NCBI RefSeq assembly: GCF_019468565.1
Contig: NZ_CP080521.1
Span: forward strand, 5,518,001-5,582,000
Source: Pseudonocardia sp. DSM 110487
GTDB taxonomy: Bacteria > Actinomycetota > Actinomycetes > Mycobacteriales > Pseudonocardiaceae
Direction: 5' to 3'
DNA: 64,000 nt
Position numbers and translations under genes: made by a program. The first letter of the stretch is position 1, and each line of letters opens with the position of its first letter. Positions 38,370 through 46,560 of this stretch are shown here, piece by piece. The notes beneath the pieces were generated by a model, which was not told the origin of the DNA, made no database searches, and was given only the letters and a program-made list of their open reading frames with translations.

Positions 38370-39443
38370 ATGAAGCCGCAACTCGGCGTCGGAATCATCG
38401 GCGCCAACCCGGAACGGGGCTGGGCAGCCCGCGCCCACGTCCCCGCGATCCAGGCGTCCCCGGATTTCGCACTGGCCGCGGTGGCCACCACCCGCACCGA
38501 GAGCGCGGAGGCGGCTCGGGAGCGGTTCGGCGCGAGGCACGCCTTCACCGATCCGGCGCGCCTCGCCGCACACCCCGACGTGGACCTCGTCGTCGTCACG
38601 GTGAAGGTGCCGGCGCACGTCGAGCTCGTCCGGGTCGCCCTCGACGCGGGCAAGCACGTCTACTGCGAGTGGCCGCTGACCCCCACCGCCGCCGAGGCCG
38701 CCGACCTCGCCGAGGCCGCGCGGCGGGCGGGCGTGCACGCCATGGTGGGCCTACAGGCCCGTTTCGCACCGGCCGTCGAGCGGGCCCGGCGCCTGATCGC
38801 CGAGGGCGCGATCGGCACGGTCCTCTCCGCGACCCTCTACAGCTCGCGCACCAAGGGCAGCACCCGCGACGTCCCGGCGTGGACGGCCTACACCTACGAC
38901 CGCGCCGCCGGCGCAGGCCTGGTCGAGGTACTCGGTGGGCACGCCCTCGACCTGGCACAGTTCCTGCTCGGGCCCGTTCGCGCCATCACCGCGCGCACGG
39001 CCGTCCGCAGTCCCGAGCACCGGGTGGCCGAGACCGGCGAGCCCATCGCGGTCACGAGCCCGGATCACATCCTGGCCACCGCCGAGCTCGCCTGCGGGGC
39101 GCTCGCGTCGGTTCACCTGCACGACGCAGAGGCCGCGTACCCGCGCACGCGTCTGGAGATCGCCGGAACGACTGGCGACCTCGCGATGGTCTCCGTCCCG
39201 GAGAGCGATCCGTGGGCGGCGCAGCTGCAGATCGGAGGCCTCGCGCTACACGTGTCGCGGCCCGGCGACACGGGATGGCAGGAGGAGTCCGTGCCCGACG
39301 CCACGCCCGGCCTCCCGACGTCCGCGACGAACGTCGCCCGCCTCTACGCGCAGCTCGCGCGCGACCTCCGGGACGACACCCGGAACACGCCGGACTTCGC
39401 GACGGCGCACGCCCTGCACACGCTCATCGAACGCGTCGCCTGA
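38370..39443 (+). CDS. Gfo/Idh/MocA family oxidoreductase
   Basis: A 357-aa NAD(P)-dependent dehydrogenase. The Rossmann start 'GVGIIGANPERGWAARAHVPAIQA' and the 'HVYCEWPLT' loop (place of the E-K-P/W-P motif) are visible. The C-terminal substrate domain has 'VEVLGGHALDLAQFLLGP'. The E-W-P variant and overall shape resemble galactose-1-dehydrogenase/Gal80-like members; the substrate is not certain. ATG 38370 has GGGGAG 4 bases upstream. It is probably repressed by the divergent TetR. Confidence 0.9.
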   Translation: MKPQLGVGIIGANPERGWAARAHVPAIQASPDFALAAVATTRTESAEAARERFGARHAFTDPARLAAHPDVDLVVVTVKVPAHVELVRVALDAGKHVYCEWPLTPTAAEAADLAEAARRAGVHAMVGLQARFAPAVERARRLIAEGAIGTVLSATLYSSRTKGSTRDVPAWTAYTYDRAAGAGLVEVLGGHALDLAQFLLGPVRAITARTAVRSPEHRVAETGEPIAVTSPDHILATAELACGALASVHLHDAEAAYPRTRLEIAGTTGDLAMVSVPESDPWAAQLQIGGLALHVSRPGDTGWQEESVPDATPGLPTSATNVARLYAQLARDLRDDTRNTPDFATAHALHTLIERVA

Positions 39444-39551
39444 CCCGCCCCGGGCCGGGAGGGGCCATGGGGCCCGGCGGCCGGCCCCGGCCCGGCCCCG
39501 ATGGGGGCGGCCGGCCACGAGTGGGCACGGCCCGCCCTTGTGCCCTCTCCA

Positions 39552-39881
39552 CTAGGCGACTGCCGCGGGCTCGGCCAGCATGCCCCGACGGCTCGCGCGC
39601 CGCTCGAACCACAGCGTGGCGAGCGGCGGGATGCTCGCGACCAGCGCGATCAGCGTGGTCGGCAACCGCCACGCGAACGTGCGGGCGACGACCAGCGTGA
39701 CGACCACGTAGGCCACGAAGAGCGCGCCGTGGATGGGGCCGAACACCTTCACGCCGATGTCGTCGAACACCACGACGTACTTGAAGAACATTCCGATGAG
39801 CAGGCCGGCCCACGAGCACGCCTCGGCGATCGCGACGACGCGGAACACCACCGCACCGGTGGACGGGGAGACGACAGCCAC
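39552..39881 (-). CDS. DUF3817 membrane protein
   Basis: A 109-aa integral membrane protein with three hydrophobic segments. 'VFRVVAIAEACSWAGLLIGMFFKYV', 'GVKVFGPIHGALFVAYVVVTLVVAR' and 'TTLIALVASIPPLATLWFERRA' are the DUF3817 pattern. The function is unknown. Start GTG 39881 is the best available (GAAGGG immediately upstream). It is divergent from the ArsR/DUF899 operon. Confidence 0.85.
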   Translation of the reverse strand: MAVVSPSTGAVVFRVVAIAEACSWAGLLIGMFFKYVVVFDDIGVKVFGPIHGALFVAYVVVTLVVARTFAWRLPTTLIALVASIPPLATLWFERRASRRGMLAEPAAVA

Positions 39882-39950
39882 CCCTTCACTCTGCCGGACG
39901 CTACTCGCCACCCATTTGCGGGGTGTCCAATCGCACAGCGTATCCGTTGC

Positions 39951-39987
39951 TTGGCAACTACGTAGGCACTGAGCTACATTAAGTGCC
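39951..39987 (+). promoter_or_regulatory. Promoter and operator candidate of the ArsR/DUF899 operon
   Basis: TTGGCA (39951-39956), 18 bases, then TACATT (39975-39980), with the ATG of the ArsR gene 7 nt after the -10, so the transcript is probably leaderless. An inverted repeat GGCACT (39965-39970) / AGTGCC (39982-39987) overlays the spacer and start point, a position suitable for autorepression by the ArsR product. Confidence 0.6.
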
Positions 39988-40290
39988 ATGCAAGCCGTGC
40001 TCGAGGCCCTCGTCGAACCGCGCAGGCGGGAGATCCTCCGCCTGGTGCGCGACAGTGAGCTCACGGCCGGCGCCATCGCCGGCCGGTTCCCGGACGTCGC
40101 CCGGCCCACCGTGTCGCAGCACCTGCGCGTGCTGCGTGGCGCCGGGCTCGTCGTCGAGCGTCGCGAGGGCACCCGGCGCTTCTACCGCGCCCGGCCCGAC
40201 GCGCTCGAAGAGCTGCACGCGTTCGTCGCAGAGTTCTGGGACGCGCGGCTCGCCGCCCTCAAGCAGGCCCTTGACGAGGAGGAGACATGA
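39988..40290 (+). CDS. ArsR-family helix-turn-helix regulator
   Basis: A 100-aa winged-helix protein: 'LVEPRRREILRLVRDSELTAGAIAGRFPDVARPTVSQHLRVLRGAGLVVERREGTRRFYRARPDAL'. The metal-binding Cys motif of classical ArsR/SmtB (E-L-C-V-C) is absent, which places it with the non-metal members that sit beside DUF899 or SRPBCC genes. It overlaps the DUF899 gene by ATGA, so they are one operon. Confidence 0.9.
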   Translation: MQAVLEALVEPRRREILRLVRDSELTAGAIAGRFPDVARPTVSQHLRVLRGAGLVVERREGTRRFYRARPDALEELHAFVAEFWDARLAALKQALDEEET

Positions 40291-41054
40291 CGTCAACGCA
40301 ACCGACATCGACGCAGTGGTGGACCGAGCTCAAGAGCATCACCCTGCACGTCGAGGGCGAGTCGCCGCGGCTGTGGCCGGAATCGGCGGCCGAGGAGTAC
40401 CGCCTGGCGCGCATGGAGCTGGTGGCGGCCGAGGCGGAGCTGCGCGACCGGATCGAGGCCGTGGCCGCGCGGCGCCGCGCGCTCCCGCCCGGCGGTGAGC
40501 TGCCCGACTACCGCTTCGCCGAGGGCCCCGACGACCTCTCGGTGGACGGCCCCGAGCGACCCGTCGCGCTCTCGGAGCTCTTCGCGGGCCACGCCGAGCT
40601 CGTGCTCTACCACCTCATGCTGCACCCCGAGGACACGAAGGCCTGCGCGGCGTGCTCGATGTTCGTCGACGGCCTGGACGGGGTCGAACGGCACCTGACC
40701 CGGCGCGCGGGCTTCGCCGTCATGGCGCCGGCGCCACTCCCCGTGCTGCGCGCCTGGGCCCGCAGCCGTGGCTGGCGGCGGGTGCGACTGGTCTCCTGCG
40801 CCGGCACGACGTTCCTCGACGACCTCGGCGTCGCGGGGTCCCGCGGTGCGCTGTTCCCGGCGTTCAGCGTGCACGCCAAGGGCACCGAGGGCCGGATCCG
40901 GCACGTCACCACGCAGCCGGCCGATTTCCCGGACGGCACCGGCCGCGGCATGGATCTGATGAGCCCGGTCTGGAACCTGTTCGACCTGCTCCCGTCCGGC
41001 CGCGGCGACCAGGAGCCCGACAACACCTACCCGCTCGCGCCTGCCGTGCGCTGA
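40287..41054 (+). CDS. DUF899 thioredoxin-like protein
   Basis: A 255-aa DUF899 protein with a thioredoxin-like fold. The CxxC pair C120-A-A-C123 is followed by 'SMFVDGLDGVERHLTRRAGFAVMAPAPLPVLRAWARSRGW', and the end carries the family's 'FSVHAKGTEGRIRHVTTQPAD...RGMDLMSPVWNLFDLLPSGRGD'. The cellular role is not known; a redox function is suggested by the fold. Translationally coupled to ArsR. Its last 28 bp overlap the convergent acyl-CoA synthetase gene. Confidence 0.92.
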   Translation: MTSTQPTSTQWWTELKSITLHVEGESPRLWPESAAEEYRLARMELVAAEAELRDRIEAVAARRRALPPGGELPDYRFAEGPDDLSVDGPERPVALSELFAGHAELVLYHLMLHPEDTKACAACSMFVDGLDGVERHLTRRAGFAVMAPAPLPVLRAWARSRGWRRVRLVSCAGTTFLDDLGVAGSRGALFPAFSVHAKGTEGRIRHVTTQPADFPDGTGRGMDLMSPVWNLFDLLPSGRGDQEPDNTYPLAPAVR

Positions 41055-42589
41055 CCCGCCATCTCACGCAGCACGTACTTCTGGACCTTGCCCGTCGACG
41101 TCTTGGGTAGCGGCCCGAACACCACCGCCTTCGGTGCCTTGAACCGCGCCAGCCGCCCGCGGACGTGCTCCCGCAGCTCCTCCGCGGTGGCGCTCGCGCC
41201 GTCGTGGAGGGTGACGTAGGCGACGGGTACCTCGCCCCATCGCTCGTCGGGCGCGGCCACGACGGCCGCCTCCAGTACCGCGGGGTGGTCGGCGAGCACC
41301 TGCTCCACCTCGACGCTCGCGATGTTCTCGCCGCCGGAGATGATCACGTCCTTGCTGCGGTCGCGCAGCTCCACGTAGCCGTCGGGGTGCACGACGCCGA
41401 GGTCGCCGGTGCGGAACCAGCCGTCGGGGGCCGCAGCGGCCGTCGCGTCCGGGTCGTGCAGGTAACCCAGCATCACGTTGTTGCCGCGCAGCGCGATCTC
41501 CCCGATCGTCGCGCCGTCGGCCGGGACGTCCGCGCCGTCCGGCCCGACCACGCGGGCCCGGCAGGAGATCATGTTCCCGACGCCTTGGCGGGCCTTGAGC
41601 CGCGCCTGCTCTCCCGGGTCGAGGCCGTTCCACTCCGGCCGCCAGTCGCAGATCATCACCGGGCCGAACGTCTCGGTGAGGCCGTAGAGGTGGGTGACGT
41701 CGAATCCCAGCTCGCCCATCCTGCGCAGGATCGCGGGCGTCGGCGGAGCCCCACCGGTGGCCACCCGGACCGTGCGCTCCAGCGGGGCCGCCGCCGCGGC
41801 GTAGGCGATCATCGAGAGCACCGTCGGCGCGCCCTCCAGGTGGGTGACGCCCTCATCGCGCATCAGCCGCCAGACCTCGTCGGGCTCCACCTTCGGCAGG
41901 CACACGTGGGTGCCGGCGGCCGCGGTGACCGCCCACGGGAAGCACCAGCCGTTGCAGTGGAACATCGGCAGCGTCCACAGGTGCACGGCCGACGGCGAGA
42001 GCCCGGTGTGCGCGGCCATGGCGAGGGCCTGCAGGTAGGCGCCACGGTGGTGGTACATCACGCCCTTGGGCCGCCCGGTCGTCCCCGACGTGTAGTTGAC
42101 CGAGAGCAGGGCTCGCTCGTCGCTCGGCGTTACGGTCAGCGGGGTGGCAGCGGCAAGCAGTTCCTCGTAGCGCTCCCCCACCGGCACGAGCACCGGTGGC
42201 TCGGCCAGCCCGGACACGGCTTCGGCGACCAGCGCGTCGAACACCGGGTCGTGCACGAGGACGGCCGCCCGCGCGTGCCCGAGGATGTAGGCGATCTCCG
42301 CCGCCGCCAGCCGGGTGTTGATCGCGACCAGCGGCACCCCGGCCCACGGCACGCCGAAATGCGCCTCGAGCAGGACGTGGGTGTTCGGCGCCAGCACCGC
42401 CACCGGCCGACCCTGCGCGAGGGGCGCGAGCGCGCCCGCCAGCCGCGTGCACCGCTCGTGCAGCTGCGCGTAGCTGTAGCGCAGGGCGCCGTCGACGACG
42501 GCGATCCGGTCGCCGTGCGCGGATGCGGCCCGATCCAGGAACGACACCGGTGTCAGCGGCTCGAACGAGAGGTCCACGGGGACGTCCAT
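41027..42589 (-). CDS. Fatty acyl-CoA synthetase (AMP-binding enzyme)
   Basis: A 520-aa adenylate-forming enzyme that activates a carboxylic acid with ATP and CoA. The P-loop-like 'YTSGTTGRPKG' (166-176), 'LYGLTETFGP' and 'WFRTGDLGVVHPDGYVELRDRSKDVIISGGENI' are intact, as is the catalytic Lys near the C-terminus in 'PLPKTSTGKVQKYVL'. The sequence resembles the medium/long-chain FadD-like group. ATG 42589 start. No beta-oxidation genes are adjacent. Confidence 0.93.
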   Translation of the reverse strand: MDVPVDLSFEPLTPVSFLDRAASAHGDRIAVVDGALRYSYAQLHERCTRLAGALAPLAQGRPVAVLAPNTHVLLEAHFGVPWAGVPLVAINTRLAAAEIAYILGHARAAVLVHDPVFDALVAEAVSGLAEPPVLVPVGERYEELLAAATPLTVTPSDERALLSVNYTSGTTGRPKGVMYHHRGAYLQALAMAAHTGLSPSAVHLWTLPMFHCNGWCFPWAVTAAAGTHVCLPKVEPDEVWRLMRDEGVTHLEGAPTVLSMIAYAAAAAPLERTVRVATGGAPPTPAILRRMGELGFDVTHLYGLTETFGPVMICDWRPEWNGLDPGEQARLKARQGVGNMISCRARVVGPDGADVPADGATIGEIALRGNNVMLGYLHDPDATAAAAPDGWFRTGDLGVVHPDGYVELRDRSKDVIISGGENIASVEVEQVLADHPAVLEAAVVAAPDERWGEVPVAYVTLHDGASATAEELREHVRGRLARFKAPKAVVFGPLPKTSTGKVQKYVLREMAGQRTAGASG

Positions 42590-42755
42590 GCGGCCACTAT
42601 CTCCCGCCGGGCGCCTCGACGCCCCGTCCTCCTAGCCGGGGCACTGGTATCTGGCGGCCGGCCCGGCACCTCCTGACGAGCGGTAACGCCCGCACCGCGA
42701 TGGCCGAGCCCTTCAGGCACGCGCGGCGGGACTCCCGCCGTCGAAGGGACCGACC

Positions 42756-43025
42756 ATGAGCGAGCTTGCGAGCGAATCGACGTCAGAGCGCCTGCGCGAA
42801 GCGCACGCGATGAGCACCAACTTCCCCGCCGAGCCATGGCACCGGCACGACCAGCGCTGCTACTGGGACCACACCCGCTGCGGCTGGGTCTGCCCGGCCG
42901 AGAACATCGAGCCGGACGTCATGGCGACCGAGGTGGCTCCTCCAGAACGGCCGCCCGCTCGTGCAGCCGTGCCCGGATCTCCTCCGGCGTGTACGCCCGC
43001 CGTTGCCGTTCCTTCCGCGCGATGA
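42756..43025 (+). CDS. Small Cys/His-rich hypothetical protein
   Basis: An 89-aa frame with ATG 42756 preceded by GAAGGGACC. Residues 30-55 hold 'WHRHDQRCYWDHTRCGWVC', a cluster of three Cys and several His/Trp that could bind zinc. I do not recognise the family. From about residue 55 onward the sequence is Pro/Ala-rich and runs opposite to the small membrane protein gene at 42919-43086, so the real C-terminus may be poorly constrained or the frame may be only partly genuine. Confidence 0.45.
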   Translation: MSELASESTSERLREAHAMSTNFPAEPWHRHDQRCYWDHTRCGWVCPAENIEPDVMATEVAPPERPPARAAVPGSPPACTPAVAVPSAR

Positions 43026-43086
43026 CGACGCCGGTGGCGGCGACACCGGCAAGCCCGGCGAGTCCGAGCAGCTTCCACAGGCGCAT
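42919..43086 (-). CDS. Small single-pass membrane protein
   Basis: A 55-aa frame: a short start 'MRLWKLLGLAGLAGVAATGV', a hydrophobic segment (residues about 5-22), then a basic helix 'ARKERQRRAYTPEEIRARLHERAAV' and TGA. Third codon positions are almost all G or C, the amphipathic layout is protein-like, and similar tiny proteins are common in actinobacteria. It overlaps the end of the opposite-strand gene by 107 bp. The ribosome-binding site is weak. Its promoter region holds the long palindrome at 43101-43248. Confidence 0.6.
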   Translation of the reverse strand: MRLWKLLGLAGLAGVAATGVVIARKERQRRAYTPEEIRARLHERAAVLEEPPRSP

Positions 43087-43100
43087 GCCGCCAGTGTCCC

Positions 43101-43248
43101 GCGCCGGGAGCCCGGTACGTAGATCGGGGGATCCAGGTTTCCGCTGGGTGCGCCGGCGGGCCGGCCTCGTACCGGGCGTACTCGGTCGGTTCGCCGGTGC
43201 GCCCAGCGGGAAGCTGGGCCGTCGAGGTACGTGGTGGGCTCCCGGCGC
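43101..43248. repeat. 148-bp near-continuous inverted repeat
   Basis: The outer arms GCGCCGGGAGCCC (43101-43113) and the complement (43236-43248) are perfect over 13 bp. Inner arms at 43141-43158 and 43192-43209 match at 16 of 18 positions, and the two mismatches would be G-U pairs in RNA. The intervening segments pair imperfectly (shared ACGTA, TCG, CCAG words). The whole unit can fold as one long hairpin with a loop of about 33 nt. It lies between two divergent genes, so it is not a shared terminator. Confidence 0.65.
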
Positions 43249-43267
43249 GGGGCACTAGCTTAGCGGC

Positions 43268-43927
43268 GTGCCCGGCACCCCGATTACCCTCGACGAGGCC
43301 TGCGAGCTGGTGCGTACGGGCGACATGTGGCTCTTCCGCGGCTCCTCCGGCGCCGACCGGGCGATCCGCGGCGTCACCAACGCGCCGATCAACCACGTCG
43401 GCATGGCCCTCGTACTCGACGACCTCCCGCCCCTGATGTGGCACGCGGAGCTGGGCCGTGCGCTCCCCGACCTCTGGACCGGCGCCCGACACCGCGGCGT
43501 GCAGCTGCACGACATGCGCGACGCGGTGCTGCAGTGGGGCCATCGCTACCGGCAGCGGGCCTGGCTGCGACAGCTGGAGGGGCCGGTCGAGCGCGCACAC
43601 GAGGACGGCGCGCTGCGGGCGGTCGCCCGGCTGGACGGCAAGCCGTTCCCGTCCGCGGCCCGGCTGACGGGCCGATGGCTGCGCGGCCGGCTGCCGGCCG
43701 GATTGCGCAGGCGCCGATCCGCATCCGAAGCCGGTTTGGAGAGCGCTTACTGCGCGGAGGTCGTCGCCCTCACCTACCAGGAGATGGGGCTATTGCCGCC
43801 AGATCGCAACCCGGACTGGTATGACCCCGGACGGTTCTGGAGCGGCGACGATCTCGACCTCGCGCCCGGGTTCCGGCTCGGCGGTGAGATCGCTGTGAAG
43901 CTGCCACCGGCTCCGGCCACGTCCTGA
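43268..43927 (+). CDS. Permuted NlpC/P60 (YiiX/YaeF-like) papain-fold protein
   Basis: A 219-aa protein. 'ELVRTGDMWLFRGSSGADRAIRGVTNAPINHVGMAL' carries His43 and the C-terminal half carries 'SAYCAEVVALTYQEMGLL' with Cys162. His before Cys is the circularly permuted order of the YaeF/YiiX NlpC/P60 branch, cysteine hydrolases acting on peptide or lipid amide/ester bonds. There is no signal peptide, so it may act inside the cell. GTG 43268 start. No obvious partner in the neighbourhood. Confidence 0.65.
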   Translation: MPGTPITLDEACELVRTGDMWLFRGSSGADRAIRGVTNAPINHVGMALVLDDLPPLMWHAELGRALPDLWTGARHRGVQLHDMRDAVLQWGHRYRQRAWLRQLEGPVERAHEDGALRAVARLDGKPFPSAARLTGRWLRGRLPAGLRRRRSASEAGLESAYCAEVVALTYQEMGLLPPDRNPDWYDPGRFWSGDDLDLAPGFRLGGEIAVKLPPAPATS

Positions 43928-44118
43928 CGCTCCACCCTTTCCCGGGGAGCGCGATCCATTCTGGTCACGGCACACCCATGGGTCAGGTCCCGGATCGACA
44001 ATGCGCACCGGACTCCTTTATCATCGATCCCGAAATTAGTGCCCACCGTTCTCCAGCGCCGGATCCCCGCCCCGCGGGTAGTCCGGCGTACCCGGAGCAG
44101 TTCTGAAAGGCAGCACCA

Positions 44119-44460
44119 GTGGCCAAGCAGACGACCGTCACCCTGGTCGACGACCTGGACGGCAGCGTCGCCGACGAGCAGGTCGAGTTCGCGATGGACG
44201 GCAGGTCCTACGAGATCGACCTGTCCTCGGCCAATAGCGCCAGATTGCGCGAGGCCCTCGCGCCCTTCGTTTCCGCAGCTCGTCGCACGAGTGGACGCCG
44301 CCGTTCGGGTGGCGGTGGCGCCGTCGCCGCGGCCCGGCCCAGCACCGACCGCGAGCAGAACCAGGCCATTCGCGAATGGGCCCAGCAGCAGGGCATGAAG
44401 ATCTCCGAGCGGGGCCGTATCCCGTCCAACGTGCTCGAGGCCTACCACAAGGCGCACTGA
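44119..44460 (+). CDS. lsr2: Lsr2 nucleoid-associated protein
   Basis: A 113-aa Lsr2. The N-terminal dimerisation domain 'QTTVTLVDDLDGSVADEQVEFAMDGRSYEIDLSSANSARLREAL', a basic linker, and the C-terminal DNA-binding domain 'IREWAQQQGMKISERGRIPSNVLEAYHKAH' with the R-G-R minor-groove hook are all present. Lsr2 bridges AT-rich DNA and silences acquired genes. GTG 44119 with GAAAGG upstream. The 190-bp upstream region contains an unusually AT-rich stretch (about 44010-44040), a possible autoregulatory target. Confidence 0.95.
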   Translation: MAKQTTVTLVDDLDGSVADEQVEFAMDGRSYEIDLSSANSARLREALAPFVSAARRTSGRRRSGGGGAVAAARPSTDREQNQAIREWAQQQGMKISERGRIPSNVLEAYHKAH

Positions 44461-44470
44461 CTCATCCTGT

Positions 44471-45244
44471 TCAGCGCGGGGCCATCCGGATTGCGCCGTC
44501 GAGCCGGATGACCTCGCCGTTGAGCATCGGATTGACAACGATGTGCGTCACGAGTGCCGCATACTCCGCGGGATCTCCGAGTCGGGCGGGGTGCGGCACC
44601 TGCTCACCGAGCGAGGCGCGCACCTCGTCCGATGCCCCGGCGAGCAACGGGGTGTCGAACAACCCGGGCGCGATCGTCATCACGCGGATCTGGGCACTCG
44701 CGAGATCGCGCGCGATCGGGAGGGTCATCCCCACCACGCCGCCCTTCGACGCGGAATAGGCGGCCTGGCCGATCTGGCCGTCGAACGCCGCCACGGACGC
44801 GGTGTTGACGATCACGCCACGCTCCTCGCCGATCGGGTCGAGCCGTGTCATTCGCTCGGCGGACAAGCGGATCACGTTGAACGTGCCGATCAGGTTGATC
44901 TCGATGACGCGCGTGAAGTCGGGCAGCGGGAACACCCCCTTGCGCCCGATCGTCCGGTGGGCGGTGCCGATTCCGGCGCAGTTCACCGCCACCCGCAGTG
45001 GCCCGAGCTCGTCGGCCAGATCGAGGGCGGCGGCCACGTCGGCCTCGCTGCGGACATCGGCGGGGGCGAAACGCACCCCGTCGCCGAGTTCCCTGCTGAT
45101 CGCCGCGGCGCGCTCGGCACCCTCGGACGTCGGCAGGTCGACGATCACCACTTGCGCGCCCGCGGCGCGCAGCGCCTTGGCCGTGGCGAGTCCCAGCCCG
45201 GACGCGCCTCCGGTGACCAGCGCAACCCCATTCGTGATGTCCAC
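44471..45244 (-). CDS. SDR-family 3-hydroxyacyl-CoA dehydrogenase-like enzyme
   Basis: A 257-aa short-chain dehydrogenase with TGGASGLG (11-18), 'NCAGIG' (88-93) and the catalytic Ser150-Tyr163-x3-Lys167. The C-terminus 'LNGEVIRLDGAIRMAPR' and the insertion 'TIGRKGVFPLPDFTRVIEINLIGTFNV' match the type-2 3-hydroxyacyl-CoA dehydrogenase (HSD17B10-like) branch. GTG 45244 is favoured over ATG 45286 by length and by GAAGG 8-9 bases upstream. It lies 49 bp downstream of the MFS gene on the same strand. Confidence 0.9.
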   Translation of the reverse strand: MDITNGVALVTGGASGLGLATAKALRAAGAQVVIVDLPTSEGAERAAAISRELGDGVRFAPADVRSEADVAAALDLADELGPLRVAVNCAGIGTAHRTIGRKGVFPLPDFTRVIEINLIGTFNVIRLSAERMTRLDPIGEERGVIVNTASVAAFDGQIGQAAYSASKGGVVGMTLPIARDLASAQIRVMTIAPGLFDTPLLAGASDEVRASLGEQVPHPARLGDPAEYAALVTHIVVNPMLNGEVIRLDGAIRMAPR

Positions 45245-45293
45245 AGTTCCCGCCTTCTCGCCTCGGTGATCGTCGGGACCTGTCATACCACCG

Positions 45294-46505
45294 TCAGTCG
45301 GCCACCGGGCCGGGGTCGACCGTCCCCCGGTCGCCGTAACGGCGGCGGGCGAGCACGGCCGCGATCGCCAGCGGCACGGACACCGTGAGCGCCGCCCGGA
45401 ACACCGTGTCGAACGCGGCCGCGTCGGCGAGCGGGGCGAGTACCGCGGTGCCGACCGAGCCGCCGAGGAACAGCAGGGCTGCGAAGAGCGCGATCATCGC
45501 CGCCCGCTCCCCTGGCACCACCTCGGTGGCCCAGCTCTGCAGCGTCGTGTGCAGGAACGCCCACGACCCGCCCACCAGCAGTCCCCCGACGGTCACCGTG
45601 GTGAGCGAGACGGTCAGCGCGGGCAGTGTCCAGCCGGCGATGAGCATGGCCGCGCCGATCGCCGCGAGCCCGGACGCCGACAGCCGCCCGACCAGGAGTC
45701 GTACCACGCGCGACAGGACGACGGCGCCCACTCCGAACGACGCCGCCACCAGCCCGGCGATGGCCGCCGACGCGCCGAGCGCCTGCACCGCGGGCGCGAG
45801 GTAGGTCACCACACCCAGCACGACCGCGCCCTCGACGAGCACCAGGACGAGCACTGCGAGCGCCCACCGGTGGCGCACCACGGCGCCGAGGGAACGCATC
45901 GGGCTCCTGGTCACCGGCTCACGCTCGGGCTCGGGCAGCCGGCGCAGCGCCACCCACAGGGCGGCAGCGGCCACGCCGGTCGCGGCCGGCACCACACGCC
46001 AGCCGACCAGGTCAGCGGCCACTCCTGCCCCGGCCGTCGCGAGCGCCGTACCGAGCGACGACGCCGTGAGGACCTCCGCGAGCGGGCGCTGCCGCATCTG
46101 CGCGGGCCACATGTCGCCGACGTACACCAGCGTGGCCGGGATCAGCGCGGCTACGCAGGCGGCCGCGATCGTGCGGGATATGCCGAGGACCAGCAGGTTC
46201 GGGGCGACGGCCGACACGACGCCTGCCAGCGCGGCCCCCAGCAGCGCGATCCGCATGACGCGGACGCGCCCGATTCGATCGCTCACCAGCCCCCACACGG
46301 GCTGCATCAGCCCGTAGGCGAGGTAGTAGGCACTCGCCACGGCGATCACGGCCACGAGCGGCGCCCGCATGTCGATGCTGATGACCACCATCAGCGGCGC
46401 GAGAGAGAACCGGTCGCAACTGCTGGTCAGCCCGGTCAGCTGCAGCAGGCGCAGGCGGGTCCGCTCGCCGCTTCGGCCCGTCGTCGCGCCGGTCTCGCCA
46501 GTCAC
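45294..46505 (-). CDS. MFS transporter
   Basis: A 403-aa protein with 12 hydrophobic segments and the loop 2-3 motif 'GLVSDRIGRVRVM' (G-x3-D-R-x-G-R) of the major facilitator superfamily. 'QSWATEVVPGERAAMIALFAALLFLGGSVGTAV' marks the second half. The sequence resembles drug:H+ antiporter-1-like exporters. GTG 46505 start. Upstream and divergent is the decayed decarboxylase at 46561-47140. The substrate is unknown. Confidence 0.85.
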   Translation of the reverse strand: MTGETGATTGRSGERTRLRLLQLTGLTSSCDRFSLAPLMVVISIDMRAPLVAVIAVASAYYLAYGLMQPVWGLVSDRIGRVRVMRIALLGAALAGVVSAVAPNLLVLGISRTIAAACVAALIPATLVYVGDMWPAQMRQRPLAEVLTASSLGTALATAGAGVAADLVGWRVVPAATGVAAAALWVALRRLPEPEREPVTRSPMRSLGAVVRHRWALAVLVLVLVEGAVVLGVVTYLAPAVQALGASAAIAGLVAASFGVGAVVLSRVVRLLVGRLSASGLAAIGAAMLIAGWTLPALTVSLTTVTVGGLLVGGSWAFLHTTLQSWATEVVPGERAAMIALFAALLFLGGSVGTAVLAPLADAAAFDTVFRAALTVSVPLAIAAVLARRRYGDRGTVDPGPVAD

Positions 46506-46560
46506 CGTTCGACCATGCGCCGCCCCGGCGCGATTCGCTGCGTGGCCTGCACGTGAGTCT

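Noticed and set aside
39444..39551. GC-rich repeats of GGCCGG/CCCGG between convergent genes
   Set aside because: Simple low-complexity GC tract that probably acts as a terminator; no ordered repeat unit or hairpin stands out.
42756..42780. The start 'ATGAGCGAGCTTGCGAGCGAA' as a specific regulatory or mobile repeat
   Set aside because: The string seems familiar from the 5' ends of other actinobacterial genes, but there is only one copy in this window, so nothing can be supported here.
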